Positions 21,607-30,007 of a stretch of DNA of 64,000 nt are shown piece after piece; position 1 is the first letter of the stretch; every line of letters starts with the position of its first letter. The position numbers and the translations under genes are program-made. Where the stretch lies: assembly GCF_006716745.1 (NCBI RefSeq), contig NZ_VFPP01000001.1, positions 4,836,001 through 4,900,000 of the forward strand, given 5' to 3'. Origin of the DNA: Saccharothrix saharensis (GTDB lineage Bacteria; Actinomycetota; Actinomycetes; Mycobacteriales; Pseudonocardiaceae). The notes below the pieces were generated by a model. It worked only from the letters and a program-made list of their open reading frames with translations. It made no database searches and was not told where the DNA came from.

Positions 21607-21622
21607 TCTTGAGTGAGGGGGT

Positions 21623-22567
21623 CTAACGGTTCACCGCGCGCTCGATCAGCCCCGCGTAGATCTCCCCCAGCGACTCGCCGGCCGCCTCGACCGCCATCGG
21701 CAGCAGCGAGGTCTCGGTCAGGCCGGGCGAGACGTTCACCTCCAGGAAGTGGACCGTCCCGTCCGGCGCGACGATCGCGTCGGTCCGCGACACGTCCCGC
21801 AGCCCCAGCAGCCGGTGCGCGGCCACCGCCAGCTCACCGACCGCCTGCGCCGCCTTGTCGTCGAGCCGGGCCGGGGCGTGGAAGTCGGTGAGCCCCGCGG
21901 TGTAGCGGGCGGTGTAGTCGTAGACCCCGTTCTCCGGGACGATCTCGACCGGCGGGAGGGCGTACGGCCCGTCCGGACCGTCGACCACCGCCACCGCGAC
22001 CTCCACCCCCGCCACGAACCGCTCGGCCAGGACGGTGTTGCCGTAGGCCAGGCAGCCGACCATGGCGGCGGGTAGCTGGGCCGCGTCCCGGACCACGTGC
22101 GCGCCGAGCGCCGAGCCGCCCTGGTCCGGCTTGAGCATCAGCGGCAGGCCCAGGCGGTCGACCATGGCGTCCAGCACGGGCTGCGCGCCGAGTTCCCGGA
22201 ACGTGGCGTGCGGCAGGACGGCCCACTCGGGGGTGGCCAGGCCGGCTCGGGCCAGCTCGGCCTTCGCGGTCGGCTTGTCCCAGGCCCGGCGGCAGGCGCG
22301 GGAGTCCGTGCCGACGAACGGGACGTCCATCAGCTCCAGGATCGTCTGGACCGAGCCGTTCTCCCCCTCGCCGCCGTGCAGCGCCACCACGACGGCGTCG
22401 GGGCGGTGCTCCTTCAGGCGGGTGAGGAGGCTGCCGTCGGCGTCCCACTCCTCCACGACCAGGCCCGCCGAGCGCAGCGCGGCGGACAGCCTGCGACCGG
22501 ATCGCAAGGACACCTCCCGCTCGTGCGAAAGGCCCCCGGACAGGACTGCGACCCAGCGGTTGGACAA
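21623..22567 (-). CDS. D-alanine--D-alanine ligase
   Basis: A 314-residue ATP-grasp enzyme. Visible family motifs are the N-terminal LSGGLSHEREVSLRSG, VVVALHGGEGENGSVQ, PLMLKPDQGGSALGAHVV, VEIVPENGVYDYTARYT and FLEVNVSPGLTETSLLP. It joins two D-Ala for peptidoglycan precursors. The predicted start is TTG (22567) behind AGGAG at eight bases; no ATG or GTG fits as well. It lies 13 bases after the aminotransferase gene in one operon. Genomes of this group often carry a second ddl elsewhere, so this may be a paralogue. Confidence 0.9.
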   Translation of the reverse strand: MSNRWVAVLSGGLSHEREVSLRSGRRLSAALRSAGLVVEEWDADGSLLTRLKEHRPDAVVVALHGGEGENGSVQTILELMDVPFVGTDSRACRRAWDKPTAKAELARAGLATPEWAVLPHATFRELGAQPVLDAMVDRLGLPLMLKPDQGGSALGAHVVRDAAQLPAAMVGCLAYGNTVLAERFVAGVEVAVAVVDGPDGPYALPPVEIVPENGVYDYTARYTAGLTDFHAPARLDDKAAQAVGELAVAAHRLLGLRDVSRTDAIVAPDGTVHFLEVNVSPGLTETSLLPMAVEAAGESLGEIYAGLIERAVNR

Positions 22568-22580
22568 CGTGTGCTCCTGA

Positions 22581-23897
22581 TCAAGCGGTGTCGGGCGACG
22601 GGCTGTGCGGGCCCGAGACGGCGCGGCCCACGGTCGGGCCGAACGTCTCGTGCAGCTCGATCTCGTCCTTGAGGACGTTCGCGAGCCGTCGCACGCCCTC
22701 GCGGATGCGTTCGGGCGTGGGGTAGCAGTAGGAGATGCGCAACTGGCGGCTGCCGAGGCCGTCGGCGTAGAAGCCGGTGCCCGACGCGTACGCCACGCGC
22801 TGGGTGATGGCGCGCGGCAGCATGGCCTTGGTGTCGATGCCCTCGGGCACGGTCACCCAGACGTAGAAGCCGCCGGTGGGCTTGTTCCACGTGGAACCAA
22901 GCGGCATGTGCTGCTCGAGCGACGAGATCGCCGCGTCCCGGCGCTCCCGGTAGGCCTCGCGGTAGGTCTTGATCTGACCCTTCCAGTCGTGCGTCGACAG
23001 GTAGCGCGACACGATCAGCTGGTTGAGGGTCGGCGGGCACAGGGTGGCCGACTCGGCGGCCAGGACGAGCTTCTCCCGGACGGCGTGCGGCGCCAGCACC
23101 CAGCCCACGCGCAGACCGGCGGCGAAGGTCTTGGAGAACGAGCCGAGGTAGACCACGTTGTCCGGGTCGGTCGAGCGCAGCGCCGGGTAGGTGACGCCGT
23201 CGAAGCCCAGCAGGCCGTACGGGTTGTCCTCGACCACGAGGATGCCGTGCGCGCGGCAGATGTCCAGCACCTCGGCGCGGCGCTGCACGGCGAGCGTGAC
23301 GCCGGCCGGGTTGTGGAAGTTCGGGATCGTGTAGAGGAACTTGATCCGGCGGCCGGAGCGCTCCACCGAGGCGATGGCCTCGCGCAAGGCCTCCGGCACC
23401 AACCCGTCGGCGTCCATGCCGACGTGGACGACCTGGGCCTGGTAGGCGGCGAAGGAACCGAGCGCGCCCACGTACGACGGGCCCTCGGCCAGCACGACGT
23501 CACCGGGGTCGCAGAAGATGCGGGTGACCATGTCCAGGCCCATCTGGGAGCCGACGGTCACCACCACGTCGTCCGGGTGGGCGTTGATGCCCTCCAGGGC
23601 CATCACGTCGCAGATCTGCTCACGCAGTTCGGGCACGCCGTGCGCGCTGCCGTACTGGAGCGCGACGAGCCCTTCCGTGGCGACGACGTCGGCCACTTCC
23701 GCGCTGAGGGAGTCCAGCGGCAGTGCTGCCAGGTGGGGCATCCCTCCCGCCAGGGACACCACCTCAGGCCTGCTCGCCACCGCGAAGAGCGCCCGGATCT
23801 CCGATGCCGTCATGCCCGCCGTCCGCGCCGCGTACCGGCGCAGGTGGGGGTCGAGGCTTCTGGCTCCCTGCTTGGGAGGCTGTCCGGGTAGGTTCAC
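22581..23897 (-). CDS. PLP-dependent aminotransferase (MocR/2-aminoadipate type)
   Basis: A 438-residue fold-type I aminotransferase without a GntR domain. Conserved features: SLAGGMPHLAALPLD near the start, LQYGSAHGVPELREQI, FLYTIPNFHNPAGVT, VVEDNPYGLL (PLP-binding Asp), the Schiff-base lysine in LGSFSKTFAAGLRVGW, and a C-terminal RISYCYPTP arginine for the substrate carboxylate. The specific amino acid is unknown. It shares an operon with the ddl-type ligase, so a D-Ala or cell-wall amino acid link is possible but inferred. It contains a parS-like site (22884-22897). Confidence 0.88.
   Translation of the reverse strand: MNLPGQPPKQGARSLDPHLRRYAARTAGMTASEIRALFAVASRPEVVSLAGGMPHLAALPLDSLSAEVADVVATEGLVALQYGSAHGVPELREQICDVMALEGINAHPDDVVVTVGSQMGLDMVTRIFCDPGDVVLAEGPSYVGALGSFAAYQAQVVHVGMDADGLVPEALREAIASVERSGRRIKFLYTIPNFHNPAGVTLAVQRRAEVLDICRAHGILVVEDNPYGLLGFDGVTYPALRSTDPDNVVYLGSFSKTFAAGLRVGWVLAPHAVREKLVLAAESATLCPPTLNQLIVSRYLSTHDWKGQIKTYREAYRERRDAAISSLEQHMPLGSTWNKPTGGFYVWVTVPEGIDTKAMLPRAITQRVAYASGTGFYADGLGSRQLRISYCYPTPERIREGVRRLANVLKDEIELHETFGPTVGRAVSGPHSPSPDTA
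22884..22897. promoter_or_regulatory. parS-like palindrome inside aminotransferase gene
   Basis: GTTCCACGTGGAAC, perfectly symmetric, with the same T-to-C change in both arms of the parS core. Confidence 0.45.
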
Positions 23898-24041
23898 GGG
23901 AAACTCCGTAGGTGGGCGTTACCGGCGGGTTTGTTCCCGCCCGAGTGTAACGGCCGTCCCGTTCGGGGCATCCGGCTTCCGGGCGGGGGTCACATCCGCC
24001 TATCCTCGTGGTGGGATGTGTTCGGGGGCTTGGAGGTCCGG

Positions 24042-24677
24042 GTGTCGCGTCGTGTCGTGGGCGTCACCTTGGACAACCTGGAGCACCTCTCCAAGCACAG
24101 CCGGACCTGCGTGTTCTGGGAGCTCGCGCCCCATCTGAAGGAGCAGGCCGAGGAGTTCGGGGACACCGAGTTCGAGAAGGAGGCCTGGGTCTCCAGCGTG
24201 CTGCTGGAGTGGGGTTCCTGCGGTCGGATCATCTACCTGGACGGGATTCCCGCCGGCTCGGTGTTCTACGCGCCCCCGGCGGCGGTGCCCAGGTCGTTGG
24301 CCTTCCCCACCTCCCCCGCCAGCCCCGACGCCGTGCTGATGACCGGCCTCGAGGTGCTGCCGGAGTTCCGCGGCGGCGGTCTCGGGCGGGTGCTGGTGCA
24401 GGCCGTGGCCAAGGACCTCACCCGTCGCGGGGTGAAGGCGATCGAGGCGTTCGGCGACAACCGGCCGGAGGTCGACGGGCCGAGCTGCGTGACGCCGGCC
24501 GACTTCCTGCTCCAGGTGGGCTTCAAGACGGTGCGCCCCCACCCCCGGTGGCCGCGGCTGCGGCTGGAGCTGCGCAGCGCGTCGTCGTGGAAGGAAGACG
24601 TCGAGGCGGCGCTGGAGCGCCTGCTCAGCTCGGTGACCGTGTCGACCGCGGCGGAACCGAGCTTCAAGCCCGTGTGA
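24042..24677 (+). CDS. GNAT-family N-acetyltransferase
   Basis: A 211-residue protein of the GNAT fold. The acyl-CoA-binding motif A is LEVLPEFRGGGLGRVLVQAVAK (about residues 101-122). It is preceded by GRIIYLDGIPAGSVFYAPP and followed by GVKAIEAFGD. GTG at 24042 is chosen because GGAGG lies five bases upstream; the in-frame extension to 23931 is not supported. The substrate is unknown. It diverges from the aminotransferase-ddl operon. Confidence 0.82.
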   Translation: MSRRVVGVTLDNLEHLSKHSRTCVFWELAPHLKEQAEEFGDTEFEKEAWVSSVLLEWGSCGRIIYLDGIPAGSVFYAPPAAVPRSLAFPTSPASPDAVLMTGLEVLPEFRGGGLGRVLVQAVAKDLTRRGVKAIEAFGDNRPEVDGPSCVTPADFLLQVGFKTVRPHPRWPRLRLELRSASSWKEDVEAALERLLSSVTVSTAAEPSFKPV

Positions 24678-24711
24678 TGTGCCTCCTGAGCCGGGGTTTT
24701 CTTCGCTCGGG

Positions 24712-24739
24712 TTGACATGCAGGTAAATGCCTGCATAAC
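24712..24739 (+). promoter_or_regulatory. Promoter and internal operator of the ArsR-SRPBCC gene
   Basis: TTGACA (24712-24717) and CATAAC (24734-24739) form a -35/-10 pair with 16-base spacing. A perfect inverted repeat ATGCAGG-N6-CCTGCAT (24717-24736) fills the spacer. The GTG start lies only seven bases past the -10, so the mRNA is probably leaderless. Confidence 0.7.
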
Positions 24740-24746
24740 GTGCCGT

Positions 24747-25505
24747 GTGGACAAGGTGTTCAAGGCCCTGGCCGACGAGACCCGCCGCTACCTGCTGGAC
24801 CGGCTGCACGAGGAGAACGGCCAGACCCTCGGCGAGCTGTGCGCCCGGCTGGGCATGGCCCGGCAGTCCGTCACCCAGCACCTGGCCGTGCTGGAGGCGG
24901 CGAACCTCGTCAGCACCGTGCGCCGCGGCCGGGAGAAGCTGCACTACCTCAACCCCGTGCCGCTGCACGAGGTGCAGGAGCGGTGGGTGGACAAGTTCGA
25001 GCGGCCCCGGTTGCGGCTGCTCGGCGACGTGAAACGACGAGCGGAGGAACCCGTGAAGCCGGAGTTCGTGTACGTGACGTACATCGAGAGCACGCCCGAA
25101 CGGGTGTGGGAGGCGCTCACCGACGCGGACGTCACCGCGCAGTACTGGGGCCACCGCAACGTCTCCGACTGGCAGCCGGGGTCGCCGTGGGCGCACCGGC
25201 GCGCGGACGGGTCGGACGTGGACGACGTCGTGGGCCAGGTGGTCGAGGCCGACCCGCCGCGGCGCCTGGTGACGACGTGGGCCGACCCGGCGGAGCCCGC
25301 GGTGACCTCCACCGTCACGTTCCGCATCGAGGCGTACGGCGCGATCGTGCGGCTGACCGTGACGCACGAGGGGCTGGCCGACGAGGCCGAGCGCGCGCAG
25401 GCGGCGTCCGGCTGGGCGGCCGTGCTGTCGAACCTGAAGTCGCTGCTGGAGACCGGGCACGTGCTGCCGGGCATCCCGTGGGAGATGCCCGCCCACTCCG
25501 GCTAG
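24747..25505 (+). CDS. ArsR-family regulator fused to SRPBCC (AHSA1) domain
   Basis: A 252-residue two-domain protein. Residues 1-95 are an ArsR winged helix (KVFKALADETRRYLLDRL, LCARLGMARQSVTQHLAVLE, GREKLHYLNPVPLHE) without obvious metal-binding cysteines. Residues 110-240 are an AHSA1/SRPBCC ligand-binding fold (VTYIESTPERVWEALTDAD, YWGHRNVSDWQPGS, GWAAVLSNLKSLLETG). In most genomes these are two adjacent genes; here they are one, suggesting a ligand sensor controlling its own DNA-binding domain. GTG at 24747 is chosen because it fits the leaderless promoter with an operator between -35 and -10. Confidence 0.85.
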   Translation: MDKVFKALADETRRYLLDRLHEENGQTLGELCARLGMARQSVTQHLAVLEAANLVSTVRRGREKLHYLNPVPLHEVQERWVDKFERPRLRLLGDVKRRAEEPVKPEFVYVTYIESTPERVWEALTDADVTAQYWGHRNVSDWQPGSPWAHRRADGSDVDDVVGQVVEADPPRRLVTTWADPAEPAVTSTVTFRIEAYGAIVRLTVTHEGLADEAERAQAASGWAAVLSNLKSLLETGHVLPGIPWEMPAHSG

Positions 25506-25921
25506 AAGCGGTCGATCTCGCAGTTCTCCAGCGTGCCGCCCTGGAGGAGGTCGAGCGCCTGCTCGCTCACCACGAGCTGGCCCTGGTCGGTCACGCCGAG
25601 GTCGTCCACCCCGGCCTGGCCGGTCACCTCCAGCCAGTGGAAGGTGGGCAGCTCCCGGCCGTCCAGCAGCTCCTGCGCCTCGTCCGACAGGGTCACCGTG
25701 GCGCGGCGGACGCGGAACGCGTCCAGGCCGCTGTCGACCAGCGTGTCGGCCAGGTCGTCGGTCACCAGGTAGACGGGGAACGCCTCGACCAGGTCGTCAC
25801 CCGTCCAGTCGGTGATCTCGTAGTGCACCGCTTCGACGCGCGGCGGCTGGGCCGCGGCGTCGATCACGGTCCCCTCGTCCAGCACACCGGCGACCTCGGG
25901 TTCGAGGCGGTAGAACTCCAT
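25502..25921 (-). CDS. Hypothetical protein (possible Imm11/DUF1629-like)
   Basis: A 139-residue acidic soluble protein. Elements such as FPVYLVTDDLADTLVDSGL, LPTFHWLEVTGQAGVDDLG and LVVSEQALDLL resemble the Imm11/DUF1629 layout seen in polymorphic-toxin immunity proteins, but this is pattern recall only and no toxin is adjacent. ATG at 25921 is preceded by GAGGAG at five bases; a GTG 12 bases upstream is less likely. The gene converges on the ArsR-SRPBCC gene with a 4-base overlap and diverges from the small gene at 25963. Confidence 0.5.
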   Translation of the reverse strand: MEFYRLEPEVAGVLDEGTVIDAAAQPPRVEAVHYEITDWTGDDLVEAFPVYLVTDDLADTLVDSGLDAFRVRRATVTLSDEAQELLDGRELPTFHWLEVTGQAGVDDLGVTDQGQLVVSEQALDLLQGGTLENCEIDRF

Positions 25922-25962
25922 CGTGCTCCTCACCGGCGGTGGCCGGCCAATAAGATCGACTC

Positions 25963-26187
25963 GTGGACGTGGGGGTGGAGATCCAGCGCGAGGTGCTCGC
26001 GATCATCGAGGGCTCGCGGGACTTCGTGAAGATTCGCACACTGCTCGACGGCTGGCAGGACCAGGGCATCGCGGCCGGACAACTGGTGGACGAGCTCACC
26101 GACCTGATGCTGGACCTGCGCGCCCAGAACCGGGCGGACGACGAGGACGCCGTCGCCCGGGTGGTGGACGTGCTGACGGGCCACTAG
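25963..26187 (+). CDS. Small hypothetical protein
   Basis: A 74-residue acidic, mostly helical protein with no signal or membrane segment (VEIQREVLAIIEGSRDFVKI, LVDELTDLMLDLRAQNRADD). I do not recognise a family. The GTG start lies six bases after TAAGAT, a good -10, with no Shine-Dalgarno, so a leaderless mRNA is likely. Only 41 bases separate it from the divergent gene at 25921. Confidence 0.6.
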   Translation: MDVGVEIQREVLAIIEGSRDFVKIRTLLDGWQDQGIAAGQLVDELTDLMLDLRAQNRADDEDAVARVVDVLTGH

Positions 26188-26461
26188 TCGCCCGTCCGGT
26201 CGCCTTCGGGTGATCCGTGCTCGCCGACACCACCCGGACGACCCGCTTGTCCGGGTCGGGACAGAACCGGGTGCGGCCGGCCGTGACCTCGTACTGCCAC
26301 TGGACGAGCGTTCGCCCGGCGATCTCCCGGGCCGGCACGTTCCGCACGACGTTGCCGCCGCAACCGAGCCCTCCGAGGCGGACCGCACCCGGTCCTCGCG
26401 GGTCACGAGCACGTCCGCGCCGTCACGGCGGCGGACCCCCGGCGAGCCGGTGACTCCGGGA
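26188..26461. other. Spacer with unresolved coding signal
   Basis: 274 bases between the small gene and cwlM. The minus strand has two overlapping protein-like stretches in different frames: DGADVLVTREDRVRSASEG, then NVVRNVPAREIAGRTLVQWQ followed by VTAGRTRFCPDPDKRVVRVV. No good start or stop fits. Possibly a decayed small gene; no motif or terminator recognised. Confidence 0.3.
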
Positions 26462-27604
26462 TCAGCGGAGCTTGCCGGTGGCCACCTCGTGCCGCAGCAG
26501 GTCGTCCATGGTGAACGTGCCGGTCGGCTGGTCGTCCTTGCCGAGCAGGTACAGGCGCTTCACCGCGACCAGGATGCCCTCGGCGACCACGTCGCGGAAC
26601 GACGGGTTCGCCAGGCGCTGGCGGTCGCCCGTGTTGGTCAGGTAGCCCACCTCGACCCGGACGGCCGTGCAGCGGGTCATCCGCAGCATGTCCCACGTCT
26701 TGGGGTGGGTGCGGCAGTCGAGCATGCCCGTCCGCGCCACGATCTCCCGCTGGATGAACCCGGCCAGCGCCTCGCCAACCGTGGACGACGTGCCGTTGCC
26801 CGTCCCGAAGTGGAACGTCGCCACACCCGACGCCAGCGGTGAGGCGTTGCGGTCGGCGTGCAGGGACAGGATCAGGTCCGCGCCCGCCTCGTTGGCGAAC
26901 CGGGCCCGTTCACCCTCGTCCGGGTTGTGGTTCGGGCCGCGCGTGAGCAGCGCCTCCATGCCGGTGGCCGCCATCTTGCCCTCGAGCAGCCTGGCCAGGT
27001 CCAGCATCACGTCGGCCTCGGACACGCCGTCGACCACGACACCGCGGTCCTCGCCGCCGTGACCGGGGTCGATGATGATCCGCTTGCCGGACAGCCTCGG
27101 CCCGGCCCGGCGCACCCGTTCCTGCTCGCGCAGGAAGACCGGCCGGCCGCCGCGCACCTTGGGCTGCAACTGGCGCAGCGCGCGGACCGTGTCGGGGCCG
27201 CACATGCCGTCCACGATCAAGCCGTAGTCGCGCTGGAAGCTGCGCAGCGCCTGCTCGGTCTGCTGACCGAACTCGCCGTTGGCCCGTCCGGCGTCGTAGC
27301 CCAGCTCCAGCAGCCGCTCCTGCAGCGCGAACACGTCGTCGCCGGTCACCGGCTGCGCCATGAGGAACGCGAGCGGGCGGTCGCCCAGGCGGTACGTCGC
27401 GTCGCGCAGCGCGCGGTAGGTGGCGGGACCCACGACACCGTCGGTGATCAGGCCCCGCTGCTGCTGGAAGGCGCGCACCGCGTGCTCGACCGGCAGGTCG
27501 AACACCTGGGACGGCTGCGGATCGGACAGCAGACCGAGCTTCGTCAGCGTTGCCCTGACCTCGGCGACGTCCGGACCGAAATCCCCGCGGCGGAGTAGCA
27601 GCAT
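26462..27604 (-). CDS. cwlM: CwlM-like N-acetylmuramoyl-L-alanine amidase family protein
   Basis: A 380-residue protein with two peptidoglycan-binding-1 repeats (about residues 10-65, AVRAFQQQRGLITDGVVG, and 90-145, ALRSFQRDYGLIVDGMCG) and a C-terminal Amidase_3 domain. Its zinc and catalytic residues appear present: DPGHGGEDRG, GVSEADVMLDLA, LSLHADRNAS and VEVGYLTN. No signal peptide is seen, so it is probably cytoplasmic, as is mycobacterial CwlM, which activates MurA rather than cutting peptidoglycan. Gene order trxB-trxA-cwlM matches mycobacteria. ATG at 27604 is used; a GTG at 27619 is an alternative. Confidence 0.88.
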   Translation of the reverse strand: MLLLRRGDFGPDVAEVRATLTKLGLLSDPQPSQVFDLPVEHAVRAFQQQRGLITDGVVGPATYRALRDATYRLGDRPLAFLMAQPVTGDDVFALQERLLELGYDAGRANGEFGQQTEQALRSFQRDYGLIVDGMCGPDTVRALRQLQPKVRGGRPVFLREQERVRRAGPRLSGKRIIIDPGHGGEDRGVVVDGVSEADVMLDLARLLEGKMAATGMEALLTRGPNHNPDEGERARFANEAGADLILSLHADRNASPLASGVATFHFGTGNGTSSTVGEALAGFIQREIVARTGMLDCRTHPKTWDMLRMTRCTAVRVEVGYLTNTGDRQRLANPSFRDVVAEGILVAVKRLYLLGKDDQPTGTFTMDDLLRHEVATGKLR

Positions 27605-27713
27605 GCACCCCTCGCTCACTAAGGCGCCGACATCCGTCGACGCGAACTTGACGCCCTATTGTGCCTTGCTCGCGGCGATGCCACGGATGGGGCTACTGCG
27701 AGTGGTGACGGCT

Positions 27714-27762
27714 CCACAAAAGGGTGACCCGTCCATCTTCCGTGAAGACGGACGGGTCACCC
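27714..27762 (-). terminator. Terminator after trxA
   Basis: On the minus strand, a 13-bp stem (GGGTGACCCGTCC and complement, 27722-27734 and 27750-27762) continues after one mismatch into a 5-bp inner stem with a CGT loop. TTTTGTG follows. A classical intrinsic terminator separating trxB-trxA from cwlM. Confidence 0.93.
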
Positions 27763-27774
27763 GGTTGGTTGCAC

Positions 27775-28101
27775 TCAGAGCACGTCGGACAGGTCCTTGA
27801 GCAGCGCGGCCTTCGGCTTCGCGCCCACGATCTGCTTCACCGGCTTGCCGCCCTGGAACAGGATCATGGTCGGCACCGACATGATCTGGTAGTCCCGCGC
27901 GATCGACGGGTTGGCGTCGATGTCGAGCTTCGCGATGGTGATCTTGTCGGGGTGCTCGGCGGCGATCTCCTCGAGCACCGGGGCGACCATCTTGCACGGG
28001 CCGCACCAGGTCGCCCAGAAGTCGACCAGTACCGGCTTGTCGCTGGTCAGCACGTCATCGGTGAACGTCTGAGCGGACGTGACCACGGGGGTGCCTGCCA
28101 T
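27775..28101 (-). CDS. trxA: Thioredoxin
   Basis: A 108-residue thioredoxin with the redox-active WCGPC in VDFWATWCGPCKMVAPVLEE (about residues 28-47) and the conserved cis-proline in MSVPTMILFQGG. It reduces protein disulfides and is recharged by the TrxB encoded just upstream. ATG at 28101 follows GAGAGAAACG weakly; 31 bases separate it from trxB. Transcription is probably from the SigR-type promoter ahead of trxB, ending at the strong terminator at 27714-27762. Confidence 0.97.
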   Translation of the reverse strand: MAGTPVVTSAQTFTDDVLTSDKPVLVDFWATWCGPCKMVAPVLEEIAAEHPDKITIAKLDIDANPSIARDYQIMSVPTMILFQGGKPVKQIVGAKPKAALLKDLSDVL

Positions 28102-28132
28102 GTCGTTTCTCTCCCTCGAAGAAAGGTGGGGT

Positions 28133-29131
28133 TCAGCTGGTGGTGACGGGCTCGCCGTAGCCGCCGCCGACGTGCTCGGCGGTGACGGCGGCCTCCGTGG
28201 TCCCGTGCTCGGCGAGCCAGCGCTCCGCGTCGATCGCGGCGGCGCAGCCCGAGCCGGCGGCGGTGATCGCCTGGCGGTAGGTGTGGTCGACGAGGTCGCC
28301 CGCGGCGAACACCCCGTCCACGTTCGTGTGAGTCGTGCGGCCGATGACCTGGACGTAACCCTCGCCGTCCAGCTCGACCTGGCCCTTGACCAGCTCGCTG
28401 CGGGGGTCGTGGCCGATCGCGACGAAGAAGCCGGTGAACGGGTGCTCGGTGACCTCACCGGTGCGGGTGTCGCGGGTCTTCACGCCGGCCACCGTGCCGG
28501 AGTCCTGGCCCAGCACCTCGACCACCTCGGCGTTGAGCAGCCACTTGATCTTCTCGTTGCTCCGCGCGCGCTCCAGCATGATCTTGGAGGCGCGGAACTC
28601 CTCGCGGCGGTGGATGACCGTGACGGACCGGGCGAACCTGGTCAGGAACGTCGCCTCCTCCATCGCCGAGTCGCCGCCGCCGATCACCGCGATGTCCTGG
28701 TCGCGGAAGAAGAAGCCGTCGCACGTGGCGCAGGCCGACACGCCGCGGCCGAGCAGCTCCTGCTCGCCGGGGACGTGCAGGTAGCGGGCCGCCGCGCCCA
28801 TGGCCAGGATGACCGCGCGGGCGGCGTAGCGCTTGCCGTTCGCGGTCACGTACTTGACCGGGCCGTCCAGCTCGACGGCCTCGACGTCCTCCGCGCGCAG
28901 CTCGGCGCCGAAGCGCTTGGCCTGCTCCCGCATCTGCTCCATGAGGTCGGGGCCCATGATGCCGTCGCGGAAACCGGGGTAGTTCTCGACTTCGGTCGTG
29001 GTCATCAGCGCGCCGCCGTACTGCGAGCCCTCGAACACCAGCGGTTCGAGCTGGGCACGCGCCGCGTAGACCGCCGCGGTGTACCCGGCGGGCCCCGATC
29101 CCACGACGATCAGGTTCCGAACGTCCGACAC
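28133..29131 (-). CDS. trxB: Thioredoxin reductase
   Basis: A 332-residue NADPH-dependent flavoprotein. FAD motif [17 protein letters not shown] at the start, the redox pair CATCDGFFF, the NADPH motif [15 protein letters not shown] and the C-terminal FAD segment [27 protein letters not shown] at 29131 begins [16 protein letters not shown] and has GGAGG about eight bases upstream. It is preceded by a perfect SigR-type promoter, consistent with the thiol-oxidative-stress control of trxBA known in streptomycetes. Confidence 0.97.
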   Translation of the reverse strand: MSDVRNLIVVGSGPAGYTAAVYAARAQLEPLVFEGSQYGGALMTTTEVENYPGFRDGIMGPDLMEQMREQAKRFGAELRAEDVEAVELDGPVKYVTANGKRYAARAVILAMGAAARYLHVPGEQELLGRGVSACATCDGFFFRDQDIAVIGGGDSAMEEATFLTRFARSVTVIHRREEFRASKIMLERARSNEKIKWLLNAEVVEVLGQDSGTVAGVKTRDTRTGEVTEHPFTGFFVAIGHDPRSELVKGQVELDGEGYVQVIGRTTHTNVDGVFAAGDLVDHTYRQAITAAGSGCAAAIDAERWLAEHGTTEAAVTAEHVGGGYGEPVTTS

Positions 29132-29188
29132 CCTCGACCTCCGTTAGTCGCTTGACGGACCTGGATCACCAGGCCCGGCACTTCGCAC

Positions 29189-29214
29189 AACGGATCGTAG
29201 GGCGCGGTAATTCC
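29189..29214 (-). promoter_or_regulatory. SigR-type promoter of trxB-trxA
   Basis: On the minus strand GGAAT (29214-29210) and GTT (29191-29189) are separated by exactly 18 bases, matching the SigR/SigH consensus GGAAT-N18-GTT. It lies about 60 bases before the trxB start. Confidence 0.8.
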
Positions 29215-29248
29215 ACGCCTTCACGGTGAGCTGGGCAACGCCCCTCGG

Positions 29249-30007
29249 CTACGGCTCGATCGTGCTGTTCGCCAGGACCCCGTCGGGGTTGTCCGGACCG
29301 CACGTGCGCGGGTCGACGACCACGATCCGGTACGCGCCGGGAGCGCCCGCGGGCAGGATGGCCATCACGGCCGGCTTGTCGTCCAGCGTGATGGGGCTGA
29401 CCCCGAGCGGCTTGCCCGCCGTGATGTTCGCGCCGCGCAGGCAGTCGGCCAGCTTCTCCTGGTTCTCCAGCGGGCCGTAGTTCTGCGCCTTGAGCACGTC
29501 GCCGACGACCGGGCCGAAGTTCTCGCCGCGCACCGCGGGCAGGTCGGCGCCGCCGGGCGGCTGGGCGCTGCCCGTGACCGGGGCGTTCTGGGTCGTGTCC
29601 TCCTGGGCGAGCCCGCCGTCACCCGCGGTGGTGTCCCGCGGGATCGTCATCACGGCGACGCCGACGGCGACCGCGGCCGCCGCGAGGAGTCCCGCGCCCC
29701 AGCCGAGCCGCTTGGCGCGCCTGGCCTTGGCCTGCGCGAAGTCGATGACCGGCGCGCTCGGGCGCGCTTCCTCGGCCAGCGCCGCGTCGATCCGCTCGGC
29801 CACGTGGCGCGGCATCGGGATGGGCGGCAGGTCGTGCAGGTCGTCGAGCGTCGCGTCGAGGGCGGCCAGGATCGCCTGCGCCTCGGGGTCGTTCTCGACC
29901 AGCGGCCGCAGCTCGGCCTCGGTCCGCGGGTCCAGGGCCCCCGCGTGCAGATCAGCCAGCAGGTCGACGGACCACGGCGGCCCTGAACGCCGCGCATTGC
30001 CGGTCAT
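29249..30007 (-). CDS. Anti-sigma factor (RsmA-like), membrane-bound
   Basis: A 252-residue protein. The N-terminal cytoplasmic part (LLADLHAGALDPRTEAELRPL, about residues 13-85) resembles anti-sigma domains but lacks the zinc HxxxCxxC signature. One transmembrane helix follows a KARRAKRLGW stop (GAGLLAAAAVAVGVAVMTIP, about residues 100-120). The extracytoplasmic C-terminal domain has a conserved Cys pair region (LADCLRGANI, DPRTCGPDNP). The ATG overlaps the sigM stop (ATGA), as Rv3912 overlaps sigM. It should sequester SigM. Confidence 0.87.
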   Translation of the reverse strand: MTGNARRSGPPWSVDLLADLHAGALDPRTEAELRPLVENDPEAQAILAALDATLDDLHDLPPIPMPRHVAERIDAALAEEARPSAPVIDFAQAKARRAKRLGWGAGLLAAAAVAVGVAVMTIPRDTTAGDGGLAQEDTTQNAPVTGSAQPPGGADLPAVRGENFGPVVGDVLKAQNYGPLENQEKLADCLRGANITAGKPLGVSPITLDDKPAVMAILPAGAPGAYRIVVVDPRTCGPDNPDGVLANSTIEP

